DNA of 9,652 nucleotides from Clostridia bacterium (GCA_024689165.1 JAILDS010000261.1:1-9652); one strand, 5' to 3'. Positions 1 to 7,394 are shown, counted from the first letter of the stretch. The notes: generated by a model from the letters alone, not told the origin. A program made the numbers and translations.

Positions 1-405
1 CTCGAAAAAGTTTTCTGGGCGGGCGTCCGCGACAAAAAGGAATTCTTCGACAGGCTTTCGGCTCTCGGCATCAGAGCGCCGGAACAGCTTGAAAAAGCTT
101 ACCCCGTCATCAGGAAAGTCTGTTCGCTGATCATGACGTCGAACGTCGGCAGGCTGAAGTTCCTGCAGCCTCTCGTGGAAGACAAGGAAGCTTACGCGCA
201 GGCTGTTTATCAGCTCGCCGACGAGCCGCTGTTTTACTACGTCGGCGCGATATTCCTGAACCTTTTCGACGGCACGAGGACCGTTTTTGAGCCCGGTTCT
301 GCGCCGCATACGGTCGTGACCCAGCTCGCCAAGATTCCGGGCAGGCTCGGCGTCGGCGCAGATTTGGCTGAAGAAATATTGAGGATCGCGGAGAAGCTTA
401 TATGA
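1..405 (+). CDS. C-terminal part of an unrecognised protein (5' end outside the window)
   Basis: The frame is open from base 1 to the TGA at 403-405, giving 134 codons. There is no stop upstream within the window, so this is the 3' end of a longer gene. The first internal ATG, at 133, lies in the middle of the coding stretch and has no good ribosome binding site, so it is unlikely to be the start. The visible part looks soluble and mostly helical. It has charged amphipathic stretches, a central hydrophobic run (LFYYVGAIFLNLF) and a closing helix (DLAEEILRIAEKLI). I do not recognise the family. The stop overlaps the start of the glycerate kinase gene by ATGA (402-405), which indicates translational coupling and co-transcription. 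A link to glycerate or sugar-acid metabolism is inferred from that overlap only. Confidence 0.8.
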   Translation, partial: LEKVFWAGVRDKKEFFDRLSALGIRAPEQLEKAYPVIRKVCSLIMTSNVGRLKFLQPLVEDKEAYAQAVYQLADEPLFYYVGAIFLNLFDGTRTVFEPGSAPHTVVTQLAKIPGRLGVGADLAEEILRIAEKLI

Positions 406-1538
406 ACAACGATTGCAGACAGATCTACGAAGCGGCCGTCGAATACGCGAGCCCATATAACAGGACTCTTGCGGCGGTAAAAAAGGCAAGTTACGACGGC
501 GACGTTTTCGTCGTCGCGGTCGGCAAGGCCGCCGTCAATATGGCGAACGCCGCATACGACGCGCTCGGCTCACAGATCGTCAAGGGCGCGGTCATAACAA
601 AATACGGGCACCTGGAGCGCCCCGCCCCTTCGGGCTTTCTCGCGTTCGAGGCCGGGCACCCATATACGGACGAGGCGGGCATCGAGGCGACAGAACGCGT
701 ATGGGAGATGACCGAAAACCTCCGTCCGACCGACACGGTGATATTCCTGCTCTCCGGAGGAGCTTCGGCGCTTTTCGAAAAGCCGAAGGTCGATTTCGAC
801 GAATACAGCCGGCTCGTCCGCGAAAAAATGCTCTCGGGAGCAGACATCTCCGAGCTCAACGCGCTCAGACGCGGTCTTTCACTCGTCAAGGCGGGCGGTT
901 TTCTCAAACACTGCGCGCCTGCGAAAGTCGACACCTACGCCCTTTCCGACGTCGTCGGCAACGACCCGAGATGGATAGGCTCCGGGCCGACCGTCCCCGA
1001 CGAAGGGGATGAAGCTCCGAACGCGGGGAAATACGAAATAGTCGGTGACAACCACGTCCTTTGCCTCGGCGCGGCGGATTCCGCCGAGGACCTGGGCTAC
1101 AGACCGGTCATCGTCAAAGAGAACCTGACGGGCGAAGCAAAGAATATGGGCGTAAAGCTCGCAAAATACGCGCTCGCGCACAAGGAGCTCCACGGCAGAG
1201 TCCTTATATTCGGCGGTGAAACGACCGTCACCGTCAAGGGGGACGGCCTCGGCGGGCGCAATCAGGAGCTCGTGCTCGCTGCCGCCAGGGTCCTTGCGGG
1301 CTCCACGGGCGTGACCGTTTTTTCCGCCGGGAGCGACGGAACGGACGGTCCGACGGACGCCGCCGGCGCCATGTGCGACGGTCAGACCGCCGCGAAGCTT
1401 GAAAAGGCCGGCTTCAGCATCGACGCCGTCCTGCGCGACAACAACTCCTACGCCGCCCTGAAAGCGGTCGGCGCGCTCGTATTCACGGGCGCTACGGGGA
1501 CGAACGTCAACGACCTGATCCTGGTCGCGATAGAATAA
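402..1538 (+). CDS. Glycerate 2-kinase, type II (MOFRL family)
   Basis: This cytoplasmic enzyme should phosphorylate D-glycerate with ATP to 2-phosphoglycerate, feeding lower glycolysis (the GckA/TtuD/GLYCTK type). The 378-residue protein carries the family hallmarks in order: VAVGKAA (38-44), SGGASAL (118-124), LSDVVGNDP..IGSGPTV (181-198), GGETTVTVKGDGLGGRNQEL (271-290, start of the MOFRL domain), AGSDGTDGPTDAAGA (309-323) and TGATGTNVNDL (362-371). The last is normally TGPTGTNVNDL, so the proline is replaced by alanine. The protein is somewhat shorter than the usual 420-450 residues, mainly through a compact N-terminus. The ATG at 402 overlaps the preceding stop, and GGAG at 390-393 lies 8 bases upstream, which supports this start. 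It converges with a hydroxypyruvate reductase gene. Identification is confident. Whether it acts in serine, tartrate or sugar-acid breakdown cannot be told from the sequence. Confidence 0.95.
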   Translation: MNNDCRQIYEAAVEYASPYNRTLAAVKKASYDGDVFVVAVGKAAVNMANAAYDALGSQIVKGAVITKYGHLERPAPSGFLAFEAGHPYTDEAGIEATERVWEMTENLRPTDTVIFLLSGGASALFEKPKVDFDEYSRLVREKMLSGADISELNALRRGLSLVKAGGFLKHCAPAKVDTYALSDVVGNDPRWIGSGPTVPDEGDEAPNAGKYEIVGDNHVLCLGAADSAEDLGYRPVIVKENLTGEAKNMGVKLAKYALAHKELHGRVLIFGGETTVTVKGDGLGGRNQELVLAAARVLAGSTGVTVFSAGSDGTDGPTDAAGAMCDGQTAAKLEKAGFSIDAVLRDNNSYAALKAVGALVFTGATGTNVNDLILVAIE

Positions 1539-1539
1539 A

Positions 1540-1561
1540 GCGCCGCAAGGCTTTGCGGCGC
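1540..1561. terminator. Stem-loop terminator shared by two convergent genes
   Basis: A perfect 9-bp stem (GCGCCGCAA / TTGCGGCGC) with a GGCT loop starts one base after the glycerate kinase stop. Read on the minus strand, the stem is followed by CTTTATT. It therefore suits the minus-strand dehydrogenase gene ending at 1581 better. On the plus strand the following bases (GGCTGCTGTTTC) make only a weak T-tract. Confidence 0.75.
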
Positions 1562-1580
1562 GGCTGCTGTTTCGAAATAA

Positions 1581-2531
1581 CTAAACCACTGTGTTCACGG
1601 GGTCTCCGGCGAGATAGGCTTTAAGGTTCTCTTCGGTCATTTTCATGAGCCTGACTCTCGCTTCGGTGCTCGCCCACGCTATATGCGGAGTGATGATGCA
1701 GTTCGGCGCCGTCAGAAGCGGATTGTCCTGCGAGATCGGCTCTGAGCTGAGAACGTCGACCGCCGCTCCCGCCAGCTTGCCGCCGATAAGCGCGTCCGCG
1801 AGAGCTCTCTCGTCGACGAGCCCGCCCCGGGCGTCGTTGATCAGCATCGCTCCCGTCTTCATTTTTGCTATCGTTTCCGCGTTTATCATTTTAAGGTTCC
1901 CGGCGGTCTGAGGGCAGTGAAGGGTAACGACGTCGCTCCTTTTGAGCAGCTCGCCGAAGGAGACCGCCTTCGCCCCGTCACCCGGCACCTCCCTGCGGTT
2001 GTAATAAACGACCTCCATGCCCATAGCCATCGCGATCTTCGCGACGGCCCTGCCGATCCTTCCGAACCCGACGACGCCTAGCGTTTTCCCGGCGAGCTCG
2101 GTCTGCGGCGTCAGATAATAGCAGAAATCGCCGTAAGGGTTGCCCGTGCCGGCGTGAACGCTGTCCGAGTGCAGCCCGACCCTGTTGCACAGCTCGAGCA
2201 GCAGCGCGAACGTGAGCTGCGCCACCGACTGCGTGCTGTAAGCGGGTACGTTCGTGACCGTGACGCCCTTTTCGGAGGCGGCGGCCGTGTCGATTATATT
2301 GTATCCGGTCGCCAGAACGCCGATATAACGCATATCCGGGCAGGCCTCCATCACGGCCCGGTCGATCGGGGTCTTGTTCGTCAGGACGATACTTGCGTCC
2401 CCGATCCTTTCAACAGTCTTTCCGGACGGAGTCCTGTCGTAAACGGTCAGCTCGCCGAGCTTTGAGATCCCGTCCCAGCTAAGGTCTCCGGGGTTGAGCG
2501 TATACCCGTCAAGTACGACTATTTTCTCCAT
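1581..2531 (-). CDS. hprA: D-2-hydroxyacid dehydrogenase, probably hydroxypyruvate reductase / glycerate dehydrogenase
   Basis: This is a cytoplasmic NAD(P)-dependent oxidoreductase expected to interconvert hydroxypyruvate and D-glycerate. The 316 residues match the family length. The Rossmann motif GFGRIG sits at 155-160. Catalytic residues are visible: Arg235 in DARGGLVDE, Glu264 in DVLSSEP and His283 in TPHIAWAS. The segment DFCYYLTPQTELAGKTLG (135-152) and TPHIAWAS are typical of glycerate dehydrogenases rather than lactate or phosphoglycerate dehydrogenases. There is no C-terminal ACT domain, which argues against SerA. YYNRR (176-180) after the second Rossmann strand has arginines where NAD enzymes usually carry an acid, so NADP(H) preference is possible (inference). 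The ATG has AGGAG on the minus strand (2540-2544) about 8 bases upstream. Its product would be the substrate of the convergent glycerate kinase. The exact substrate is not certain. Confidence 0.92.
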   Translation of the reverse strand: MEKIVVLDGYTLNPGDLSWDGISKLGELTVYDRTPSGKTVERIGDASIVLTNKTPIDRAVMEACPDMRYIGVLATGYNIIDTAAASEKGVTVTNVPAYSTQSVAQLTFALLLELCNRVGLHSDSVHAGTGNPYGDFCYYLTPQTELAGKTLGVVGFGRIGRAVAKIAMAMGMEVVYYNRREVPGDGAKAVSFGELLKRSDVVTLHCPQTAGNLKMINAETIAKMKTGAMLINDARGGLVDERALADALIGGKLAGAAVDVLSSEPISQDNPLLTAPNCIITPHIAWASTEARVRLMKMTEENLKAYLAGDPVNTVV

Positions 2532-2567
2532 ATCGCGATCTCCTGTTCAAAAAAAGCTTCCGTGCGG

Positions 2568-2596
2568 TCGGCATCGTCCATACCGCTCCGGATAAT
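2568..2596 (+). promoter_or_regulatory. Candidate sigma-70-type promoter for the five-gene operon
   Basis: TCGGCA (2568-2573, 4 of 6 to consensus) and GATAAT (2591-2596, 5 of 6) are separated by 17 bases. They would give a leader of about 90 nt before the TTG start at 2694. The call rests on pattern matching alone. Confidence 0.4.
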
Positions 2597-2604
2597 GATA
2601 TCAT
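2595..2604. promoter_or_regulatory. 10-bp palindrome between the two -10 boxes, possible operator
   Basis: ATGATATCAT is a perfect palindrome that overlaps both candidate -10 elements. A protein bound here would affect both divergent promoters. It is short, and partly made of -10-like sequence, so it may be coincidental. Confidence 0.25.
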
Positions 2605-2628
2605 AGCCGACAGACGGCCGGACTTCAA
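2600..2628 (-). promoter_or_regulatory. Candidate promoter for the hydroxypyruvate reductase gene
   Basis: On the minus strand, TTGAAG (2628-2623, 4 of 6 to consensus) and TATGAT (2605-2600, 5 of 6) are separated by 17 bases and point toward the gene starting at 2531. The element overlaps the expected start of the opposing transcript, so the two promoters could compete for polymerase. Confidence 0.4.
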
Positions 2629-2631
2629 GTC

Positions 2632-2664
2632 CTGCGCGGCAAAAAATCACGTTTTCGTGCGCAG
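2632..2664 (+). promoter_or_regulatory. Nested hairpin in the 5' leader of the operon
   Basis: CTGCGC (2632-2637) pairs with GCGCAG (2659-2664). Inside it, CACG (2648-2651) can pair with CGTG (2656-2659) around a TTTT loop, sharing one base with the outer stem. An A6 run lies in between. The structure ends 19 bases before the GGGAGGG ribosome binding site. No known riboswitch is recognised. Confidence 0.25.
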
Positions 2665-2682
2665 ACTACATCAAATGGCCTC

Positions 2683-2689
2683 GGGAGGG
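2683..2689 (+). promoter_or_regulatory. Ribosome binding site that fixes a TTG start
   Basis: GGGAGGG lies 4 bases before TTG at 2694. No in-frame ATG or GTG is correctly placed: ATG at 2675 and GTG at 2689 are both out of frame. TTG is therefore the most likely start codon. Confidence 0.65.
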
Positions 2690-2693
2690 TGCA

Positions 2694-3692
2694 TTGTTCA
2701 AGCCTGAACGGATAGATTTCTCGAAAACCGCAACCTACTCCGCCGCGGGGCGGCATAATCTCGTGACCGCGGATACGCTCAGGATCCCCGATACGGAGAA
2801 GGACGACCTTTTTCACAGCGAGGAGCTGGATATCCTTGCCAAAAACATCGTCAGGGCCCGTGAAAACGGCTGCGGCGTCACGTTTTTCTACGGAGCGCAC
2901 GTCATAAAGTGCGCCCTGTCGAAATATCTGATCGACCTGGCGGACAGGGGCTTCATCACCCACCTTGCGTCGAACGGCGCAGGGTCGATACACGATTTTG
3001 AGCTCGCATATCTCGGCGGCACCTCGGAGCATGTCCCGACCGCCATAGAGGACGGTTCCTTCGGCATGTGGGAAGAGACCGGCGCGTGGATGAACGAGGC
3101 TGTCGCGGAGGGCGCGAAAAAAGGCTTAGGCTACGGTCAGAGCCTCGCAGACTACGTCGACCGACATCCGGAAAGGTTCCCCAACCGCGACAGCTGCGTG
3201 TTCTGGCGGGCCTATCGAATGGGCGTACCGGCCACCTATCACGTAACGATCGGAACAGACATCATCCACCAGCACCCGAAGGCTGATTTCGCCGCCATCG
3301 GGCAGACGAGCGGCGTGGACTTCGCTTACTTCTGCAAGGCGGTAACAACGCTCGACCCTGCGGGCGTGCACATGAACGTCGGGTCTGCGGTCACCGGAGC
3401 GGAGGTCTTTCTCAAGGCGCTGTCGATAGCGAGGAACCAGGGCCATATGCTCAAAAACATAACGACCGCCAATTTCGATATCATCCCCCTCGGCGATTAC
3501 AAGACCGACGTCGGCAAAGACAGGTACGAGTACTATTACCGGCCGAGGAAGAACATAATCAACCGGCCCGTGTCCCTCGGCGGGGTGGGGCTGTACGTCT
3601 GCGGCAACCACGAGGTCACTATACCGAGCCTTTGGCGGCTGCTCGTCACGTCCGCCGGACGGTTCGAAAAAAAAGGGCGGGGTCTCAGATGA
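2694..3692 (+). CDS. Deoxyhypusine-synthase-like family protein of unknown function
   Basis: The 332-residue cytoplasmic protein has the fold pattern of deoxyhypusine synthase. Residues 61-110 (TFFYGAHVIKCALSKYLIDL..GFITHLASNGAG..HDFELAYLG) align by eye with the DHS NAD-binding region (TTAGG..EDLIK...YLG). VPATYHVTIGTDIIHQHP (178-195) matches the DHS PVFSPALTDG..GD...FH region. In DHS the catalytic lysine sits in GGGVVKHH. The corresponding stretch here appears to be GLYVCGNHEVTIPSLWRLL (299-317), which has no lysine. Bacteria also lack eIF5A, so true deoxyhypusine synthesis is unlikely. Relatives in bacteria occur beside heptose-kinase-like genes (from memory, unverified). Here too the next gene, overlapping by ATGA at 3689-3692, encodes such a kinase. 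TTG is the start, supported by GGGAGGG. The NAD-dependent role and substrate are unknown. Confidence 0.8.
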   Translation: MFKPERIDFSKTATYSAAGRHNLVTADTLRIPDTEKDDLFHSEELDILAKNIVRARENGCGVTFFYGAHVIKCALSKYLIDLADRGFITHLASNGAGSIHDFELAYLGGTSEHVPTAIEDGSFGMWEETGAWMNEAVAEGAKKGLGYGQSLADYVDRHPERFPNRDSCVFWRAYRMGVPATYHVTIGTDIIHQHPKADFAAIGQTSGVDFAYFCKAVTTLDPAGVHMNVGSAVTGAEVFLKALSIARNQGHMLKNITTANFDIIPLGDYKTDVGKDRYEYYYRPRKNIINRPVSLGGVGLYVCGNHEVTIPSLWRLLVTSAGRFEKKGRGLR

Positions 3693-4681
3693 TGCTTGAC
3701 CGTTCAACACTCAACGATATACTGGCAAGGCTTCCATCCGTCCGCGTCTGCGTCGTCGGTGACCTGTGCCTTGACGCTTACTGGAGAGCGGACATGAGGC
3801 TGTCGCGCCTCTCGCGTGAGACTCCGCATCACCCTTTGCCGGTCGTGTCGGAAAGGTATTCCCCGGGGGGCGGAGGGAACGTCGTCGCAAACCTTGCGGC
3901 TCTCGGAGTCGGCAAGGTCCTCCCCGTCTCGGCTGTCGGGCCGGACTGGCGTGGTTTTCTGCTCCGGAAATGCCTCAAAGACGTCGGCGTGACCGAAGAA
4001 TACATCGCAGAGGGGGCGAACATCGTCACGCCCTGCTACTGCAAGCCTCTGCGCGGGGGGATCTCGGACGTCGTCTATGAGGACCCGAGGCTCGATTTCG
4101 AAAACCGCGCGCCGATAAGCGAGGAATTAGAGGCTGCGGTACTGCAAAACCTTGAAAGTGCATCCGAAAACGCGGACGTAATCGCCGTCTGCGACCAGCT
4201 TGAATACGGCGTCGTGACCCCCGCAGTCCGAAAAAGGCTCTGCGAGCTCGGAAAAAAAATGCCTGTCGTCGCCGACAGCCGCGACAGGATAGCCCTTTAT
4301 GAAAACGTCATAGTCAAGCCGAACGAGGTCGAAGCCGCCGCCGCAACGGGCTGCCCGGCCGACGCCCCGGCTCTGTCTGCCGAAAGGCTCAGCGAAAAAA
4401 ACCGCGCGCCGGCGATAGTGACCGTCGGCGAAAAGGGCGCGTACTGGTGCGAGAACGGCAGGGCGGTCCTCGTGCCGGCAGTAAAAACCGAACCGCCCAT
4501 TGACATCGTCGGAGCGGGCGACACGTTCCTTTCGGCCTTCTGCGCCGCCTTTGCCTCGGGCGCGCCCGGAGGGACGGCCGTCGCCTTCGCCAACCTCGCC
4601 TCAAGCGTGACCGTCGGAAAGATCGGCGTTACGGGGACCGCGACGGGCGACGAGCTCAGACTGGCGTTGTGCCGCCTGTGA
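3689..4681 (+). CDS. PfkB-family sugar kinase, HldE1/RfaE1-like (heptose 7-phosphate kinase type)
   Basis: This ATP-dependent ribokinase-fold enzyme is 330 residues long. Motifs in order: GDLCLDAYW (24-32), the substrate-binding and lid signature PGGGGNVVANLAALG (59-73), RLDFE (134-138, as in HldE), VKPNEVE (209-215), VTVGEKGA (245-252) and the anion-hole motif DIVGAGDTFLSAF (272-284) with catalytic base Asp278. GKIGVTGTAT (310-319) resembles the GK.GTAT end of the HldE kinase domain. There is no C-terminal nucleotidyltransferase domain, so it is the kinase half only. Its likely product is a sugar 1,7-bisphosphate or similar, but the substrate is inferred. The start at 3689 overlaps the previous stop (ATGA). 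A longer reading from 3632 would run 57 bases into the previous gene and has no support. ATG at 3692 is an alternative start one codon later. Confidence 0.88.
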   Translation: MMLDRSTLNDILARLPSVRVCVVGDLCLDAYWRADMRLSRLSRETPHHPLPVVSERYSPGGGGNVVANLAALGVGKVLPVSAVGPDWRGFLLRKCLKDVGVTEEYIAEGANIVTPCYCKPLRGGISDVVYEDPRLDFENRAPISEELEAAVLQNLESASENADVIAVCDQLEYGVVTPAVRKRLCELGKKMPVVADSRDRIALYENVIVKPNEVEAAAATGCPADAPALSAERLSEKNRAPAIVTVGEKGAYWCENGRAVLVPAVKTEPPIDIVGAGDTFLSAFCAAFASGAPGGTAVAFANLASSVTVGKIGVTGTATGDELRLALCRL

Positions 4682-4698
4682 ACCCCGCTTTTTGAAAG

Positions 4699-5502
4699 AT
4701 GGAGATAATAAATAAAACCGAAAATCCAAACGGAAAAATCAAAGCCGCCGTATTCGATTTCGACGGCACCGTTTCGACTTTCCGCTGCGGCTGGGAAAAG
4801 GTCATGGGCCCGATGATGCTCGAGTTCATGCTCGGAGGCGCGTCCCCGGGTTCAGAGCCGGCTTTGCGCGACGAGGTCCGGCGGTATATCGACGAATCCA
4901 CCGGGATCCAGACCGTGTACCAGATGGAGTGGCTTTCGGACAGGGTCTTCGAGCTGACGGGCGTCAGGCGCGACAAATGGGAGTACAAGGAAGAGTACAA
5001 CCGCCGCCTTATGAGTAGCGTGAGCCTGAAAAAGAGAGCCGTCGAGAACGGCGACGAACCGGCGGAAAACTACCTCATAGCAGGTTCGGTCGATTTTTTG
5101 AAGGCTCTTCGGGACAGAGGCGTCGGGCTGTACCTTGCCAGCGGCACAGACCACGCCGACGTGCTCAGGGAAGCTGAGCTTCTCGGCGTCGCCGACCTGT
5201 TCAGAACGATCGCCGGCGCACCGGAACACAGAGCCGACTGCTCAAAGGAATCCGTCCTGAAGATGCTCTTCGAGGAAAACGGGTTTTCCGGCGGGGAGCT
5301 TCTGGTCGTAGGCGACGGCAAGGTCGAGATCGCTCTGGGCAAACGGTACGGCGGTTTTTCACTCGGGGCAGCGACGAACGAGCTCAGCCGGCGCGGGGTC
5401 GATCCCGTCAAGCGCGAGCGTCTTCTGAAAGCCGGCGCCGACGCGATCACCGGCGATTTTACCGACGCCGCGTCTTTATTCGGCTGGCTCGACGGAGTCT
5501 GA
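4699..5502 (+). CDS. HAD-superfamily phosphatase
   Basis: The 267-residue cytoplasmic protein should hydrolyse a phosphomonoester. HAD motifs are complete: motif I DFDGT (20-24; nucleophile Asp20, acid/base Asp22), motif II LASGT (146-150, Ser148), motif III Lys183 in CSKES, and motif IV VVGDGKVE (203-210; Asp206, Glu210). About 120 residues between motifs I and II form a helical C1-type cap, as in phosphoglycolate-phosphatase-like enzymes. GmhB, the classic heptose-bisphosphate phosphatase, is smaller and capless with a zinc loop, so this is not GmhB. It could still act on the product of the kinase encoded 17 bases upstream. The start is odd: GGAG overlaps the start codon itself (4701-4704), and only GAAAG lies before it. 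The next ATG falls after motif I, so translation must begin at 4699 or at a rare codon just downstream. Confidence 0.88.
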   Translation: MEIINKTENPNGKIKAAVFDFDGTVSTFRCGWEKVMGPMMLEFMLGGASPGSEPALRDEVRRYIDESTGIQTVYQMEWLSDRVFELTGVRRDKWEYKEEYNRRLMSSVSLKKRAVENGDEPAENYLIAGSVDFLKALRDRGVGLYLASGTDHADVLREAELLGVADLFRTIAGAPEHRADCSKESVLKMLFEENGFSGGELLVVGDGKVEIALGKRYGGFSLGAATNELSRRGVDPVKRERLLKAGADAITGDFTDAASLFGWLDGV

Positions 5503-5509
5503 TCCGTCG
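5490..5509 (+). other. Short hairpin over the HAD gene stop codon
   Basis: CGACGGA (5490-5496) and TCCGTCG (5503-5509) form a 7-bp stem whose loop contains the TGA stop. No T-tract follows, so it is not a standard terminator. It may modulate processing or expression within the operon, or be chance in GC-rich sequence. Confidence 0.25.
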
Positions 5510-5537
5510 GATCTCAAAACAAGCAGGTAGACTATGT

Positions 5538-7394
5538 ATGGAAAAGCTCAGACTCAAACACGTCCTTTTAAGAGAAACGGAATTTTTCGACAAAGCCTCC
5601 CCCGCTGTTCCAAAGGAGCTGTTTTCGGCTGTCGGCGTCGGCGCTCCCCCGGAGCTGAGCGGGCTGCCGGAGCCGCTTCCTTCGAAAAAAAGCGAATATA
5701 CATGCTTCGCCCGCACGGACGCCGCCCTCTGGCTCGGTGCTCCGAACGGTCTGACACGCATCGAGCCTGACGCCGAACGCGCCGCCGACACGGTCATGTT
5801 TTTTTCGGCGAACAGGCATCTGGAGGACGACAACGTCCTCGCCGTTTACGCGCCTGACCCGTCGACCGAGAAGGTCTGGGTCCTGACGGATACCGCGGCT
5901 CAGCTGGTCAGTCTTCGCGAGACCACAGCGGAAGAAAAAGCCATGCGGCTGACGGCCGAAACAAAACGTTACGTCGACCGCCACGGCCTTGTCACACAGA
6001 GAGATCTCAAAAAGGCAAGGGATCCCGAGTCCCGCGTGCCGTACGGCCATTCCGACAATTCCGGGGCGTTCACGGCCGTCTACGCCATCGGCGAGCTGAT
6101 GAAATACGCCTGCTTCCGCGACAAATACGGCGAAGACGCTCCTCTCACCGTCGAGGCAAAAAACAGCGCCGTGCGGGCGGTCGAAGCCTGCCAGCTGCTG
6201 ATGAACATCTCGTGCCGGGGCGACGGTTTCGTAGCCCGGACCTTCATCACCCCCGCGGAGCCTGTCCCCGACGACGGACTGTTTTACCGTATCGAAAACG
6301 GAAAGGCCGTCTGCCTTGAAACGACGGAAGCCAAATCGCTCGGCGTCGCAGGGAGGGTCATACCAGCCGACGCGCCGGTCCCGAAAAGGCTCGCGCACCT
6401 CTATGAGGACGAGGGCTTCACCACAGACGGCATGGTGTATAAGGGCGACACGAGCTCTGACGAGCTCACGCCTCACTTCGCTCTTATCTATTTTGCGCAT
6501 GAGATACTCGGCAAAACCGACCCCGAGCTCGACGAGATACTCAAGACCTCCGCGAAAAACACGATGAGCCATATCATCAATAACGGCTACCGTCTCATGG
6601 AGTGCTTCGGCGTCACCACCTGGGGCAGATGGAATGAGGAGCATTTCGACACAGGCATCGGCTGGGCGGACGCCGCTCTGAAATCCGCCGAGCTGCTCAT
6701 GTATCACAGGGTGACGATGGCAGTCACCGGCGAGGCAGGCATTTTCCGTCAAAGCTACGACCGCCTCACGAAAGAACGCGGCTATGCCGAGCTTACGACG
6801 ACGCATGAAGAAAGGTTCCGTATCTGCGCCGAGCTTCTGGGCGAGGACGTGTATGAAGAGATGATGTACGGCGACCATATGGCGGCGACGCTGGCTTACT
6901 GGGTGCTCATCGCTCTTGAAAACGACCCCCGCCTCAGGGAGCTGTACAAAGAGGGCTTCAGAGGCTGGAACGGGACCATCCGGCGAGAGCACAACCCCGG
7001 TTATGATTTTCCTTATTTTCTCTGCTGCCCCGAAGACGGGATCGACACGGAAATGCTCGTCGACTGGTTCAGGCGGCAGAACGGCTCGTTCCTCGCCGCG
7101 TCGACGGCTGTCGAAAGCAGGAATGACGTGCAGATCGTCACGCTGCGCGGCGGCTCGAAGGAGACCGGGCATCTTCTGATGCCGGACGAAAGAGCCGTTT
7201 CGAAATTCGACCGGAACCCCTTCGCATTCTACGACAGAGACGGCGCAGGCATCCGCGTCATTGAAAGCTGCTACGTCTATACCTTCTCTTACTGGCTGGG
7301 ACGATATTTCGGCTTTATTGAGGAGGACTTAGCCCCAAGAGCATCCCGCCGCAGTTCGGACCTAAACGGCAGGGTAAAAAAACAAAGGAGCTGA
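5538..7394 (+). CDS. Protein with propeller-like repeats and an alpha/alpha-toroid (six-hairpin glycosidase-like) region
   Basis: The 618-residue protein has no signal peptide or membrane segment and should be cytoplasmic. Residues 62-128 hold two strands resembling two-component-regulator propeller repeats: ALWLGAPNGLTRIEP, and HLEDDNVLAVY....KVWVLTD, like the L.DN.V..I....G.IW.GT pattern. Residues 140-475 look like an alpha/alpha barrel: DNSGAFTAVYAIGELMKYA (173-191), YKGDTSSDELTPHFALIYFA (301-320), a helix plus NNGYRL (348-353), TTWGRWNEEHF (360-370), WADAALKSAELL (376-387) and HEERF (423-427). The set GDTSSDE...TTWGRWN is a pattern I associate with propeller-plus-toroid proteins of unknown specificity. 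Conserved acids (Asp304, Asp308, Glu309) could be functional, but no catalysis is proven. Most of the propeller appears to be missing. ATG 5538 has AGGT 9 bases upstream; ATG 5534 is out of frame. Confidence 0.75.
   Translation: MEKLRLKHVLLRETEFFDKASPAVPKELFSAVGVGAPPELSGLPEPLPSKKSEYTCFARTDAALWLGAPNGLTRIEPDAERAADTVMFFSANRHLEDDNVLAVYAPDPSTEKVWVLTDTAAQLVSLRETTAEEKAMRLTAETKRYVDRHGLVTQRDLKKARDPESRVPYGHSDNSGAFTAVYAIGELMKYACFRDKYGEDAPLTVEAKNSAVRAVEACQLLMNISCRGDGFVARTFITPAEPVPDDGLFYRIENGKAVCLETTEAKSLGVAGRVIPADAPVPKRLAHLYEDEGFTTDGMVYKGDTSSDELTPHFALIYFAHEILGKTDPELDEILKTSAKNTMSHIINNGYRLMECFGVTTWGRWNEEHFDTGIGWADAALKSAELLMYHRVTMAVTGEAGIFRQSYDRLTKERGYAELTTTHEERFRICAELLGEDVYEEMMYGDHMAATLAYWVLIALENDPRLRELYKEGFRGWNGTIRREHNPGYDFPYFLCCPEDGIDTEMLVDWFRRQNGSFLAASTAVESRNDVQIVTLRGGSKETGHLLMPDERAVSKFDRNPFAFYDRDGAGIRVIESCYVYTFSYWLGRYFGFIEEDLAPRASRRSSDLNGRVKKQRS

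Noticed and set aside
3632..3688. A 19-residue N-terminal extension of the kinase
   Set aside because: It would overlap the previous gene by 60 bases. The sequence is arginine-rich and unlike the family, while an ATGA overlap at 3689 gives a normal start.
3126..3710. A 194-codon minus-strand frame
   Set aside because: It is the reverse shadow of the deoxyhypusine-synthase-like gene, with a biased composition and no family resemblance.
4699..5502. Assignment of the HAD protein as GmhB or phosphoserine phosphatase SerB
   Set aside because: GmhB is capless and has a zinc-binding loop that is absent here. The motifs do not single out SerB, although a C1-type cap is shared.
5568..7172. A 534-codon open frame on the minus strand
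   Set aside because: It lies wholly inside the 618-residue gene in the opposite direction. Such long mirror frames are common in GC-rich genes, and it has no recognisable motifs or operon context.
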